From NCBI GenBank assembly GCA_017354575.1, contig JAFMQP010000133.1:1-9065 (forward strand): DNA of 9,065 bases. Reading direction: 5' to 3'. Origin of the DNA: Acidothermales bacterium (GTDB lineage: Bacteria; Actinomycetota; Actinomycetes; Streptosporangiales; WHST01). The translations under genes were made by a program, and so were the position numbers. Below the pieces are notes generated by a model. It was not told the origin of the DNA. It saw only the letters and a program-made list of their open reading frames with translations, and did not search any database. Positions 1-6,734 of the stretch are shown in pieces (the first letter of the stretch is position 1; each line of letters begins with the position of its first letter).

Positions 1-44
1 TGCTCGTGCGAGCGTAAGGCCACCCCGAGTGAGAAAGGCCTCCC

Positions 45-1127
45 ATGACGAACCGGAAACTCGTCGGGCTGGTCGGGACGCTGGCGACCGCCTGTCTCGC
101 CACCAGCATCGGGCTCAGCGCCGCACATGCCGACCCATCCGGCTCGGGGAGCACGAACGCGCAGCACTACGAGATCGGCCTGTTCGGTGACATGCCGTAC
201 GGCGACACCGGCCGCGCGCAGTACCCCAACGTTCTCACGGACATGAACCAACACGATCTGGCATTCTCCGCGTTCGACGGCGACATCAAGAACGGCAGCG
301 AACCCTGCTACGCCGACGTCGACGGATCGGCGCAGGCCGCGGGCAAGCCGGACATCTACAAGTACGCGTTGCAGCACTTCAACACCCTCCGCGCCCCCGT
401 CGTGGTGGTGCCGGGCGACAACGAGTGGACCGACTGCGATCGCCCGGCGACGGCGGGGCCGACGTTCGACGCGGTGCAGCGGTTGCAGTACGAGCGACAG
501 TTGTTCTACCCGACCGACCGCACTCTCGGGCAGCGCACCATGACGCTCACCAGGCAGAGCGCCGCGTTCCCGGAGAACGTCAGGTGGACCTTCGGTCCCG
601 TCACCTACGTGGGGTTGAACGTCCCGGGCAGCAACAACGACTTCATCCCCGACGGCGACACCAGCGACGGCCCGCAGGCCGAGGCGAACGCCGAGTACGC
701 CGCCCGCAACGCCGCGAACCTGGCCTGGATCCACCAGTCCTTCGCCGCGGCCAAGGCCGACGGCTCGAAGGCGATCATGCTGGTGCTGCAGGCCGACATG
801 TTCGGCGACTCGCCCGCCAACCCGGCCGGTACCACCGCGGATCCCACCGACCACTTCGCCGACACCAAGGCCGCCCTCGCCCGTGAGTCGGCCGCCTTCG
901 GCAAGCCCGTCGTCCTCGTCAACGGCGACAGCCACTTCCTCACCATCGACAAGCCGCTCACCGACGACGCCGGCAACGTCATCATGAACGTCACCCGGGT
1001 GATGACGTTCGGCAGCGCCCTCAACCATTGGGTGAGTGCCACCGTCGACCCGAACGACCCGCAGGTGTTCACCTTCCACCAGCACGTCATCGCCGAGAAC
1101 GTCCCGACGTACCACTTCAACAGCTGA
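45..1127 (+). CDS. Secreted metallophosphoesterase-like protein
   Basis: This 360-residue protein is probably an exported metal-dependent phosphoesterase of the calcineurin-like fold; its substrate is unknown. Residues 1-29 form a signal peptide: a short basic start (NRK), a hydrophobic core, and an AHA|D cleavage site after residue 29. The mature part keeps spaced acidic motifs typical of the fold: GDMPYGD (48-54), FDGDIKNG (77-84), GDNEW (124-128) and NGDSH (293-297). The usual DxH and GNHE forms are changed to DxP and GDNE, and the final GHxH is reduced to GDSH, so this is a divergent subgroup. The ATG at 45 has a purine-rich GAGAAAGG (31-38) six bases upstream. The gene stands alone and converges on the leftward operon, so it is probably unrelated to that pathway. 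The fold is fairly sure; catalytic activity is inferred. Confidence 0.8.
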   Translation: MTNRKLVGLVGTLATACLATSIGLSAAHADPSGSGSTNAQHYEIGLFGDMPYGDTGRAQYPNVLTDMNQHDLAFSAFDGDIKNGSEPCYADVDGSAQAAGKPDIYKYALQHFNTLRAPVVVVPGDNEWTDCDRPATAGPTFDAVQRLQYERQLFYPTDRTLGQRTMTLTRQSAAFPENVRWTFGPVTYVGLNVPGSNNDFIPDGDTSDGPQAEANAEYAARNAANLAWIHQSFAAAKADGSKAIMLVLQADMFGDSPANPAGTTADPTDHFADTKAALARESAAFGKPVVLVNGDSHFLTIDKPLTDDAGNVIMNVTRVMTFGSALNHWVSATVDPNDPQVFTFHQHVIAENVPTYHFNS

Positions 1128-1170
1128 CCGAAACCGTCAGTGAGCGCTCGCAGCGCCCGGCTTGGGTCAG
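1124..1170. terminator. Possible weak bidirectional terminator between convergent genes
   Basis: The 39-nt gap between two convergent stop codons holds a small hairpin, GCGCT-CGC-AGCGC (1144-1156). It is flanked by CTGACC (1124-1129) and its complement GGTCAG (1165-1170), which themselves contain the two stop codons. There is no T-tract on either side, so intrinsic termination is only suggested by structure and position. Confidence 0.3.
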
Positions 1171-2156
1171 GCGAGCAGGACGGCGAGGCGCCAGGTGAGC
1201 ACGCGACGCGGCGGGGTCTCGCCGGTGCGGGCGTCGGAGTCGACGCGCAGCCAGGCGACGCCGCCGCCGGAGTCCAGTGGCTGCACGGACTCAGCGGTCA
1301 CCGTGCTGGTCACTGCATCGCCTTCGTACACGGGCGCGACGTGGTCGCAGCCGTCCCACGCGAGGACGGTGACCACGTCGGGGATCGCCCTTGTCACCTG
1401 GGCCAGGGCGAGCCCGATCGTGTGGCCGCCGTAGACCAGTCGCCGGCCGCCGGCGGCGTGCTCGTCGTGGTGTACCGCCGCGATGTTGAGGGTCAACCGC
1501 GCCAGCTCGGGCGCCGCCGACACGACGTCCGCACCCGCGACGTGCCACGTACGTCCCGGCGACATCCCGGCGAAGTGCTCGCCCGGAGACCGTTCGCGGA
1601 AGACGTCCAGCCGCCACGACGCCGCCGGTCCGTTGCCCGATGCTGGCCGCGCCGGTACGTCCAGATCGTCGTGGTGCCCGGTGTCGACGTCCTGTGCGCT
1701 CATCGGGAGCATCGCGCAGCGGTGGAAGTCCAGTACCGGCCGGTCGTGCTGGTCGGTCGTCCGCACCCGTAACAACGCCATGCCGGTGGCGGCACGTCCC
1801 GGCTTCTTGCGGTTCTGCCGCAGGCCGGCGACCTCGGTCACCGTCGACAGGGTGTCGCCGAGGACGGGAAACCGTCGGAATGCCAGGCCACGGTAGAACA
1901 GGTTGGCGCGCACGTGCTGCGTGACGAGCGTGGACTGACCGATCGCGAGGTCCCACACCAGCGCCGGATGCGCCACCGGCGCCTTCCCGACGACTGACGC
2001 GGCCAGCTCCTCGTCGAGGGGCAGCCGGAGCCGGTCCCCCACGATCGCCTGGTGCACCGCCGCGTGCGCGCGCGTCAACGTCAACGACGGGGCGCGGTCG
2101 AACACCCGCCCCACGGACAACTCGTCGAAGAACGGGCCGCGGACGACATCCGTCAT
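1167..2156 (-). CDS. MaoC-like two-domain enoyl-CoA hydratase
   Basis: This 329-residue protein looks like two fused hot-dog domains of the MaoC/HTD2 type, which add water to the double bond of an enoyl-CoA. The N-terminal half opens with FDELSVGRVFDRAP (10-23), and its GD..P segment (40-48) has Leu where hydratase-2 enzymes carry His. The C-terminal half has LTLNIAAVHHDEHAAG (221-236) followed by LVYGGHTIGLALAQ (240-253). This is the better preserved catalytic and substrate-entry region, so activity probably sits there. The ATG at 2156 overlaps the CoA-transferase stop in an ATGA, which fixes the start; the open frame upstream of it is antisense noise. It is last of three coupled genes. In context it would hydrate an itaconyl-CoA or mesaconyl-CoA type substrate to a citramalyl-CoA or methylmalyl-CoA. 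The fold and hydratase class are likely; the substrate is inferred. Confidence 0.8.
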   Translation of the reverse strand: MTDVVRGPFFDELSVGRVFDRAPSLTLTRAHAAVHQAIVGDRLRLPLDEELAASVVGKAPVAHPALVWDLAIGQSTLVTQHVRANLFYRGLAFRRFPVLGDTLSTVTEVAGLRQNRKKPGRAATGMALLRVRTTDQHDRPVLDFHRCAMLPMSAQDVDTGHHDDLDVPARPASGNGPAASWRLDVFRERSPGEHFAGMSPGRTWHVAGADVVSAAPELARLTLNIAAVHHDEHAAGGRRLVYGGHTIGLALAQVTRAIPDVVTVLAWDGCDHVAPVYEGDAVTSTVTAESVQPLDSGGGVAWLRVDSDARTGETPPRRVLTWRLAVLLA

Positions 2157-3355
2157 GTGTCCGCCCTTCTCGGCGCGAACTCCTCGCGCAGTGCCTCGTC
2201 GTCCTGGCCGAGGGCGGGCACGACGCCCTGGCGTGACCGGGGCCCCGCGACGATGCCCGGCGCCAGAGGGACGCGAGTCGTCCCCGACTCCGTCCGCGTC
2301 TCCTGCCAACGCCCGTGGGCGACGATCTGCGGATGCACGCCGAGGTCCATGACCGAACGCAGCTCGGCACTGGCGATGTCGGCGGCGTCGAGTTCTGCGA
2401 CCACCTCGTCCCTGGATCGGCCGGCGAACGCCGACTCGATCTCGGAGGTGAGCGCGTCGACGTGGGCCACCCTCGCGGTGTTCGTGGCGAAGCGTTCGTC
2501 GTCGCTGAGCTCGGGCCGGCGCAGTACGTCCGCGCAGAAGCGTTCCCATTCCCGCTCGTTCTGCACCGCGACGAAGACCTTGCCGCCGTCGCCGACGCGG
2601 AACGGGCCGTACGGCGCGATGGAGGCGTGCCTGGCACCGGATCGCGGCGGCGGACTGCCCGTGTGCGCGCCGTAGAGGTACGGCTGCGTCAGCCACTCCG
2701 CGATCGCGTCCAGCATGGAGACGTCGACGTGCCGTCCCCTGCCGGTCGTCGACCGTGCGAACAGTGCGGCCAGGATTCCGCTATATGCATACATGCCGGC
2801 CGCGATGTCGACGATCGAGACTCCGACCTTCGCCTCGTCCTGCTCGGTGCCCGTGACCGAGAGCAGGCCGGACTCGCACTGCACGAGCAGGTCGTACGCC
2901 TTCTTGCGCGCGTACGGGCCGGTTCGGCCGTACCCGCTGATCGAACAGGTCACGAGTCGTGGGTGCTCGGCCCGGAGCTCGTCCGGCCCGAGGCCCGCCC
3001 TTTCGGCCGCGCCCGGGGCGAGGTTCTGCAGGAACACGTCGGCGTCCGCGACCATCCGGCGCAACAGCGCGAGGTCGTCCGGGTCCTTGACGTCGAGACG
3101 GATGCTCTCCTTCGACCGGTTCAGCCAGACGAAGTAGCTCGACTCCCCGAACACCGCCTCGTCGTACCGGCGGGCGAAGTCCCCGCCGTCGGGTCGCTCG
3201 ACCTTGATGACTCGCGCACCGAGGTCGGCGAGCTGTCGGCTCGCGAACGGCGCCGCGACGGCCTGTTCCAGTGCGACGACGGTGAGACCCGCCAACGGCA
3301 AGCCGTCGTCGGCAGCCTCCGCGCCGGTCACGTCCGCGCTCCCGTCACCGGTCAC
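2153..3355 (-). CDS. Class III (CaiB/BaiF) CoA-transferase
   Basis: This 400-residue protein has the normal length for a family III CoA-transferase, which moves CoA from a donor such as succinyl-CoA to a free acid in the cytoplasm. It opens the domain with LAGLTVVALEQAVAAPFASR (21-40) and continues with LADLGARVIKVERP (42-55), NRSKESIRLDVK (79-90) and VFLQNLAPGAAERAGL (107-122). The catalytic aspartate should be Asp155 in KKAYDLLVQ, followed by GLLSVTGT (163-170) and DIAAGMYAYSG (183-193). The GTG at 3355 overlaps the upstream stop as GTGA. A second in-frame GTG lies eight codons further in and cannot be excluded. Next to MaoC and CitE-type genes, an itaconate- or mesaconate-activating role (ict-like) is the leading guess. 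The family is certain; the acid is inferred. Confidence 0.9.
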   Translation of the reverse strand: MTGDGSADVTGAEAADDGLPLAGLTVVALEQAVAAPFASRQLADLGARVIKVERPDGGDFARRYDEAVFGESSYFVWLNRSKESIRLDVKDPDDLALLRRMVADADVFLQNLAPGAAERAGLGPDELRAEHPRLVTCSISGYGRTGPYARKKAYDLLVQCESGLLSVTGTEQDEAKVGVSIVDIAAGMYAYSGILAALFARSTTGRGRHVDVSMLDAIAEWLTQPYLYGAHTGSPPPRSGARHASIAPYGPFRVGDGGKVFVAVQNEREWERFCADVLRRPELSDDERFATNTARVAHVDALTSEIESAFAGRSRDEVVAELDAADIASAELRSVMDLGVHPQIVAHGRWQETRTESGTTRVPLAPGIVAGPRSRQGVVPALGQDDEALREEFAPRRADT

Positions 3356-4536
3356 AGCAGCCGACGCAGTGACGCAGCCGCCGTCGACCAGTCGAGTCCT
3401 CCGGCGTCGATCGCGTCGTCGCCCAGACAGTCGTGCAGCTTCTCCGCCAACTCCTGGTCGGCCGGCGGGCACGTCGGCGAGCCTGGAATGTCCGCGAGCT
3501 GCGCGTACCGGTCCTCGCCGTCGACGGTCACCGTCAGCCGGATGTCGCCGTCGAGCAACCCGGTGCCCTCGTCGACCCGCTGCACCTCGATCATGTCCAT
3601 CAGGCGTCGCGCATCCGGGCGCCGGACGGCGTCGTCGGTGAACGAGCGCAACCCCGGCCGGCCGTCGAGCAACGCCGCGGCCACGCCGTACTCGAGGCTG
3701 AACTTCCCCTGTGCGCCCGTGGTCGGCGCATGGTGGATGAGCGGCGTGACGCTCGCGGTGCTCGTGCGGACGCGGATGTGCTGGACGTCCTCGGCTCGTA
3801 TCGGAGCGAGGCTCCGTACGGCGTGGATGGGCCGCTGCAACGCGTAGCAGCAGGGGAACAGCTTGACCGCCAGGCCGCCCGGCACCGCAGGGGCCGGTTC
3901 CGTCTTGATCGGTTCCGCGCGTCCGGTGACGAGCTCCGCCCACTGGTCGACGGCCGTGGGATCGGCGGACGCACCTCGCGCCGCGAGCGCCGCCGCGCGC
4001 ACGCCCGCGTCGACGGCCATGCCCACCTGCAACGGCTTCGCGTCGGTGCCGAACGCGCGCTGCACGCCGCCGGACGCGGGAACCGCCAACGCGATCGCCG
4101 TGGCAAGCGCGTCGGGGTCGGTGTCCTTCGCGACGCCTGCCGCGACCGCCGCGGCTATCGCACCCGCGGTACACGTCGCGTGCCAACCGCGCGTGTAGTG
4201 GTCCCAGCCGAGGTGCTCGCCGAGCCGTGCCATGACGCCGGCCGCGCGCAGGTAGCCGGCCGCGCCGCCACCCGCGTGCAGCGTGGCGGGCACGCAGACG
4301 GCGCTGACGTGCGTCGTGGATCCGGAGTGCAGGTCGTCGAAGTCCAGTGCGTGCGCCAGTGTCGCCCACGCGCCGGCCTCGCCGAAGACGTCCACCTGCG
4401 CCGTGAGCGGATGCCGCCTGGCCGCCAGCGTCACCGCGACGGTGTCGACGAGCGCACGGTCGGCGAGGGCGAGGTCGTCCGCCGAGGGCACGAGCTCGTA
4501 ACTCCATGCCGCCAGCCGGTCCGCGATGCCGTCCAC
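3352..4536 (-). CDS. Compact MmgE/PrpD family protein
   Basis: This 394-residue member of the MmgE/PrpD family belongs with 2-methylcitrate dehydratase and cis-aconitate decarboxylase, enzymes that act on free tricarboxylic or dicarboxylic acids. Family signatures are HALDFDDLH (62-70) with His76, GWHATCTAGA (117-126), AKPLQVGMA (166-174), KLFPCCYALQRPIHAV (225-240) and KFSLEYGVA (278-286). It is shorter than the usual 440-500 residues, mainly because the stretch before ALDFDD is very short. The position often held by His in YATHR-type motifs is Gln here (YALQR). The GTG at 4536 is preferred over the ATG at 4605: GGAG motifs precede it, family homology begins there, and the longer start would run through a promoter and operator-like element. 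It leads a three-gene coupled operon. A reaction cannot be assigned; making or processing the acid before CoA activation is a guess. Confidence 0.85.
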   Translation of the reverse strand: MDGIADRLAAWSYELVPSADDLALADRALVDTVAVTLAARRHPLTAQVDVFGEAGAWATLAHALDFDDLHSGSTTHVSAVCVPATLHAGGGAAGYLRAAGVMARLGEHLGWDHYTRGWHATCTAGAIAAAVAAGVAKDTDPDALATAIALAVPASGGVQRAFGTDAKPLQVGMAVDAGVRAAALAARGASADPTAVDQWAELVTGRAEPIKTEPAPAVPGGLAVKLFPCCYALQRPIHAVRSLAPIRAEDVQHIRVRTSTASVTPLIHHAPTTGAQGKFSLEYGVAAALLDGRPGLRSFTDDAVRRPDARRLMDMIEVQRVDEGTGLLDGDIRLTVTVDGEDRYAQLADIPGSPTCPPADQELAEKLHDCLGDDAIDAGGLDWSTAAASLRRLL

Positions 4537-4574
4537 GTGCTCCGTGCTCCGTCCTCCGTCAGGGCGCTGCGGAA

Positions 4575-4606
4575 ATTTGGCCGTACAAATGGTCGTTCGG
4601 GCCATT
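4575..4606. promoter_or_regulatory. Candidate GntR operator upstream of the MmgE/PrpD gene
   Basis: ATTTG-GCCGTA-CAAAT (4575-4590) is a perfect 5-bp inverted repeat with a 6-nt centre. It overlaps a second repeat, AATGG-N9-CCATT (4588-4606). The AT-rich patch stands out in a very GC-rich region and lies just downstream of a promoter-like pair, where a bound repressor would block transcription. It shares ATTTGGCC with the site at 5496-5511. Binding is inferred from position and sequence sharing. Confidence 0.45.
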
Positions 4607-4633
4607 AGCGCACAGCTTCCCGCGTCGCGTCAA
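4604..4633 (-). promoter_or_regulatory. Candidate promoter of the MmgE/PrpD-CoA-transferase-MaoC operon
   Basis: On the minus strand TTGACG (4633-4628) is followed after 18 nt by GCTAAT (4609-4604), matching the sigma-70 type boxes at 5/6 and 4/6. The -35 box overlaps the stop codon of the regulator gene. Transcription would begin near 4597, about 60 nt before the GTG at 4536 and next to the inverted repeats at 4575-4606. This would let the operon be transcribed separately from the regulator. Confidence 0.4.
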
Positions 4634-5394
4634 GACCGCGTGCCTCGGTGCTGGCTGCGCTGGAGACGCACCCGGTACGTGTACATATCGGGGTTGTACC
4701 AGTTGATCGCGAGCTCGACGGGACGGTCGCGCTCGTCGTAGTACAGCCGGTCGATGCGCAACAGCGGGGCGCCCGGCTCGCATTGGATCTCTCGCGCTGC
4801 CTCTGGCGGTACGCGCCCGACGGTGATGCTCTGGTCCGCCGCAACGATGAGCCCGTCCATTCTCGCCTCGACCAGGCCGATGATCGTCGTCGCCGTCTTG
4901 GCGCCCACCGTCGCGAGCTCAGGTATGTCGGTCAGCGTCCGGCCGATGGCGGGCGGGTGGAACGTGGACGTGTGGCACACCGGCGCACCCTGGTGGAGCC
5001 GCCGGAACGTCAGGCAGTACAGGCTGTCGGAGTCCAGCCGCAGCCTGCTCGCGGCGTCGATGTCGACCCGGCGCTGCAGGGGCGTGACGACCTCGAGCTC
5101 GCTGTCGACGGCGAGGTTCAGCAGGTCCTCGATCGACCCGAGCTGGCGCAGGTACCTGTGCTTGCGGTCGGCGGCGAACGTGCCCCGGCCGGGCACCCGG
5201 TAGACGTAGCCCTCGGCGACCAGCTCCTGCATGGCCCGCCGGACGGTCTGCCGGCTGACCCGGTGGCTGGACGCCAGCTCCGCCTCGGTGGGCAGCCGCC
5301 TGCCGCCGGCGTAGACGTCGGACGCGACTTCGTCGCGGAGCTGGTCGGCGAGCATCCGGTAGGCGACCTTGGCCCCGTCCGTGCGACGCGCCAT
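4630..5394 (-). CDS. GntR family regulator, HutC/UTRA type
   Basis: This 254-residue transcription factor has the normal length for the HutC subfamily. Residues 10-75 form the winged helix-turn-helix, with the diagnostic LPTEAELASSHRVSRQTVRR (34-53), AMQELVAEGYVYRVPGRGTF (54-73) covering the wing. Residues of about 85-245 form the UTRA ligand-binding domain, ending in a recognisable LLRIDRLYYDERDRPVELAI-type strand region. The ATG at 5394 follows AGGGAG at short spacing. The much longer open frame upstream runs antisense into the dehydrogenase and is not used. It sits between a leftward operon and a divergent dehydrogenase gene, so it is probably their local repressor, released by the substrate or its CoA ester. 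The family is certain; the targets and ligand are inferred. Confidence 0.92.
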   Translation of the reverse strand: MARRTDGAKVAYRMLADQLRDEVASDVYAGGRRLPTEAELASSHRVSRQTVRRAMQELVAEGYVYRVPGRGTFAADRKHRYLRQLGSIEDLLNLAVDSELEVVTPLQRRVDIDAASRLRLDSDSLYCLTFRRLHQGAPVCHTSTFHPPAIGRTLTDIPELATVGAKTATTIIGLVEARMDGLIVAADQSITVGRVPPEAAREIQCEPGAPLLRIDRLYYDERDRPVELAINWYNPDMYTYRVRLQRSQHRGTRS

Positions 5395-5482
5395 GGGCTC
5401 CCTCTGCTCGCTCGGCTCCGTCGTGTGGGCAGGGCACAACGATAACCGAGAGGTCGCCCCGAGGCGCCGGAGCGACGCCGCC

Positions 5483-5512
5483 TGGACACTCGCATATTTG
5501 GCCTGCCATAGT
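5483..5512 (+). promoter_or_regulatory. Candidate promoter of the acyl-CoA dehydrogenase gene
   Basis: TGGACA (5483-5488) and CATAGT (5507-5512) are separated by 18 nt and match the -35 and -10 boxes at 5/6 and 4/6. Transcription would begin near 5519, leaving a leader of about 50 nt. The operator-like site at 5496-5511 fills the spacer and part of the -10 box, a typical place for a repressor. Confidence 0.4.
5496..5511. promoter_or_regulatory. Candidate GntR operator upstream of the dehydrogenase gene
   Basis: The 16-nt site ATTTGGCCTGCCATAG matches the site at 4575-4590 at 11 of 16 positions, including the exact 8-mer ATTTGGCC. It contains its own short inverted repeat TGGC-CT-GCCA (5499-5508). 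It lies inside the predicted dehydrogenase promoter. Recognition by the neighbouring GntR protein is inferred. Confidence 0.45.
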
Positions 5513-5557
5513 TGACGACAAACGTGCCCACGCCCCGGGCGCCGCCGCGCCCGCCTC

Positions 5558-5562
5558 GGAGG
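5558..5562 (+). promoter_or_regulatory. Ribosome binding site that sets the dehydrogenase start
   Basis: GGAGG lies six bases before the GTG at 5569. This favours 5569 over the in-frame TTG at 5512 and GTG at 5524, which have no such site and would add a Pro/Arg-rich leader not typical of the family. Confidence 0.75.
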
Positions 5563-5568
5563 TTGCCC

Positions 5569-6729
5569 GTGCCCACGGACCTGAGCGACGAGGAACGCGA
5601 GCTCGTGCGTACCGTGCGCGACTTCGTCGACCGCGACGTACGCCCGGTGGCGCGGGACCTCGAACACGCGGACACGTACCCGGAAGGGCTCATCGAGCGG
5701 ATGAAGGAACTCGGTGTGTTCGGGCTCGTGATCGACGAGCCGTACGGGTTCGGCCGTGTCTCCACGCCCTGCTACGCGCAGGTGACCGAGGAGCTGGCGC
5801 GTGGCTGGATGAGCCTTGCCGGCGCGATGGGCGGGCACACGGTCGTCGCCGAGCTCATCGCCGGCTACGGGACGCAGGAACAGAAGGAGGGTTACCTGCC
5901 GCACATGGCGACCGGCGAGCTACGCGCGACGATGGCGTTGACCGAGCCCGGCGGCGGCTCCGATCTGCAGGCGATGCGCACGGTCGCCCGCCGCGACGGC
6001 GACGACTACGTCGTCGACGGCGTCAAGACGTGGATCACGAACGCGCGGCGCTCCGGCCTGATCGCGTTGCTGTGCAAGACGGATCCGGACGCGACGCCGC
6101 GCCACTCAGGCATCTCGGTGCTGCTCGTCGAGAAGGTCGACGGTCTCACCGTCTCCCGCGACCTGCCGAAGCTGGGCTACAAGGGCGTGGAGAGCTGCGA
6201 GCTGGTGCTGCAGGGCGTACGCCTGCCGTCGACCGCCGTCCTCGGCGGCGTGGAGGGCAGGGGATTCGCGCAGATGATGCGGGGCCTGGAGGTCGGCCGC
6301 ATCCAGGTGGCGGCGCGAGCGACCGGCGTCGCACGCGCGGCGTTCGACGACGCGTTGCGGTACGCGCAGGAGCGGGAGACGTTCGGCAAGCCGATCTGGA
6401 AACACCAGTCCGTCGGCAACCTGCTGGCCGACATGGGCACGCAGCTGACGGCCGCCCGGCAGCTGCTGATGCACGCGGCGCGACGGTTCGACTCGGGCAG
6501 CCGCAGCGACCTCGAAGCGGGCATGGCGAAGCTGTTCTGCTCCGAGATGGCCATGCAGGTCGCGCTGTCGGCGCTTCGCATCCACGGCGGCTACGGCTAT
6601 TCCACCGAGTTCGACGTGGAACGCTACTTCCGTGACGCACCGCTGATGATCGTCGGTGAAGGCACGAACGAGATCCAGCGCGACGTCATCGCGAGGCGCC
6701 TCGTCGACGCCGGCCTGCCCGACGCCTGA
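5569..6729 (+). CDS. Acyl-CoA dehydrogenase
   Basis: This 386-residue flavoprotein introduces an alpha-beta double bond into an acyl-CoA and passes electrons to ETF; it acts in the cytoplasm. It has the full three-part fold: N-terminal helices (DLSDEERELVRTVRDFVDRD), the middle beta domain with ALTEPGGGSDLQAMRT and VDGVKTWITNA, and the C-terminal helical domain with RIHGGYGYS and GEGTNEIQR. The likely catalytic base is Glu364 in the last motif, the position used by short- and medium-chain enzymes and glutaryl-CoA dehydrogenases. Its start is set by GGAGG at 5558. The gene diverges from the regulator and ends five bases from the convergent lyase gene. In this locus it could make mesaconyl-CoA from methylsuccinyl-CoA, but a dehydrogenase is not needed for itaconate itself, so its role is open. 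The family is certain; the substrate is unknown. Confidence 0.93.
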   Translation: MPTDLSDEERELVRTVRDFVDRDVRPVARDLEHADTYPEGLIERMKELGVFGLVIDEPYGFGRVSTPCYAQVTEELARGWMSLAGAMGGHTVVAELIAGYGTQEQKEGYLPHMATGELRATMALTEPGGGSDLQAMRTVARRDGDDYVVDGVKTWITNARRSGLIALLCKTDPDATPRHSGISVLLVEKVDGLTVSRDLPKLGYKGVESCELVLQGVRLPSTAVLGGVEGRGFAQMMRGLEVGRIQVAARATGVARAAFDDALRYAQERETFGKPIWKHQSVGNLLADMGTQLTAARQLLMHAARRFDSGSRSDLEAGMAKLFCSEMAMQVALSALRIHGGYGYSTEFDVERYFRDAPLMIVGEGTNEIQRDVIARRLVDAGLPDA

Positions 6730-6734
6730 CGTGG

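Larger units (their letters stand above)
5395..5568. promoter_or_regulatory. Divergent control region between regulator and dehydrogenase genes
   Basis: This 174-nt gap separates two divergent genes and should hold both promoters. For the regulator only a weak -10-like TATCGT on the minus strand (5444-5439) is visible. The rightward promoter and an operator-like site are listed separately. The stretch from 5513 to 5557 is very GC-rich and shows no other motif. Confidence 0.45.

Noticed and set aside
1..44. Short inverted repeats GCTCG/CGAGC (2-13) and AGGCC/GGCCT (17-41) before the phosphoesterase
   Set aside because: Five-base GC-rich matches are expected by chance at this composition; the second brackets the ribosome site but is too weak to call a control element.
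1140..1772. Long plus-strand open frame opposite the MaoC gene
   Set aside because: Arg/Gly/His-rich composition with no family motif; it is an antisense shadow of the minus-strand gene caused by high GC content.
2315..3847. A 510-codon plus-strand open frame opposite the CoA-transferase and MmgE/PrpD genes
   Set aside because: It spans two well-supported minus-strand genes, has no recognisable domain, and its composition is that of an antisense frame.
4537..4605. Longer MmgE/PrpD start at the ATG at 4605
   Set aside because: It would translate through the inverted repeats and the predicted transcription start, lacks a ribosome site, and adds residues without family similarity.
5512..5568. 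Longer dehydrogenase start at TTG 5512 or GTG 5524
   Set aside because: There is no ribosome site, the added residues are Pro/Arg-rich, and a GGAGG is placed perfectly for the GTG at 5569.
5395..5904. N-terminal extension of the regulator frame into the dehydrogenase gene
   Set aside because: The extra 170 residues are antisense to the divergent dehydrogenase and would span its promoter; the GntR fold begins right after the ATG at 5394.
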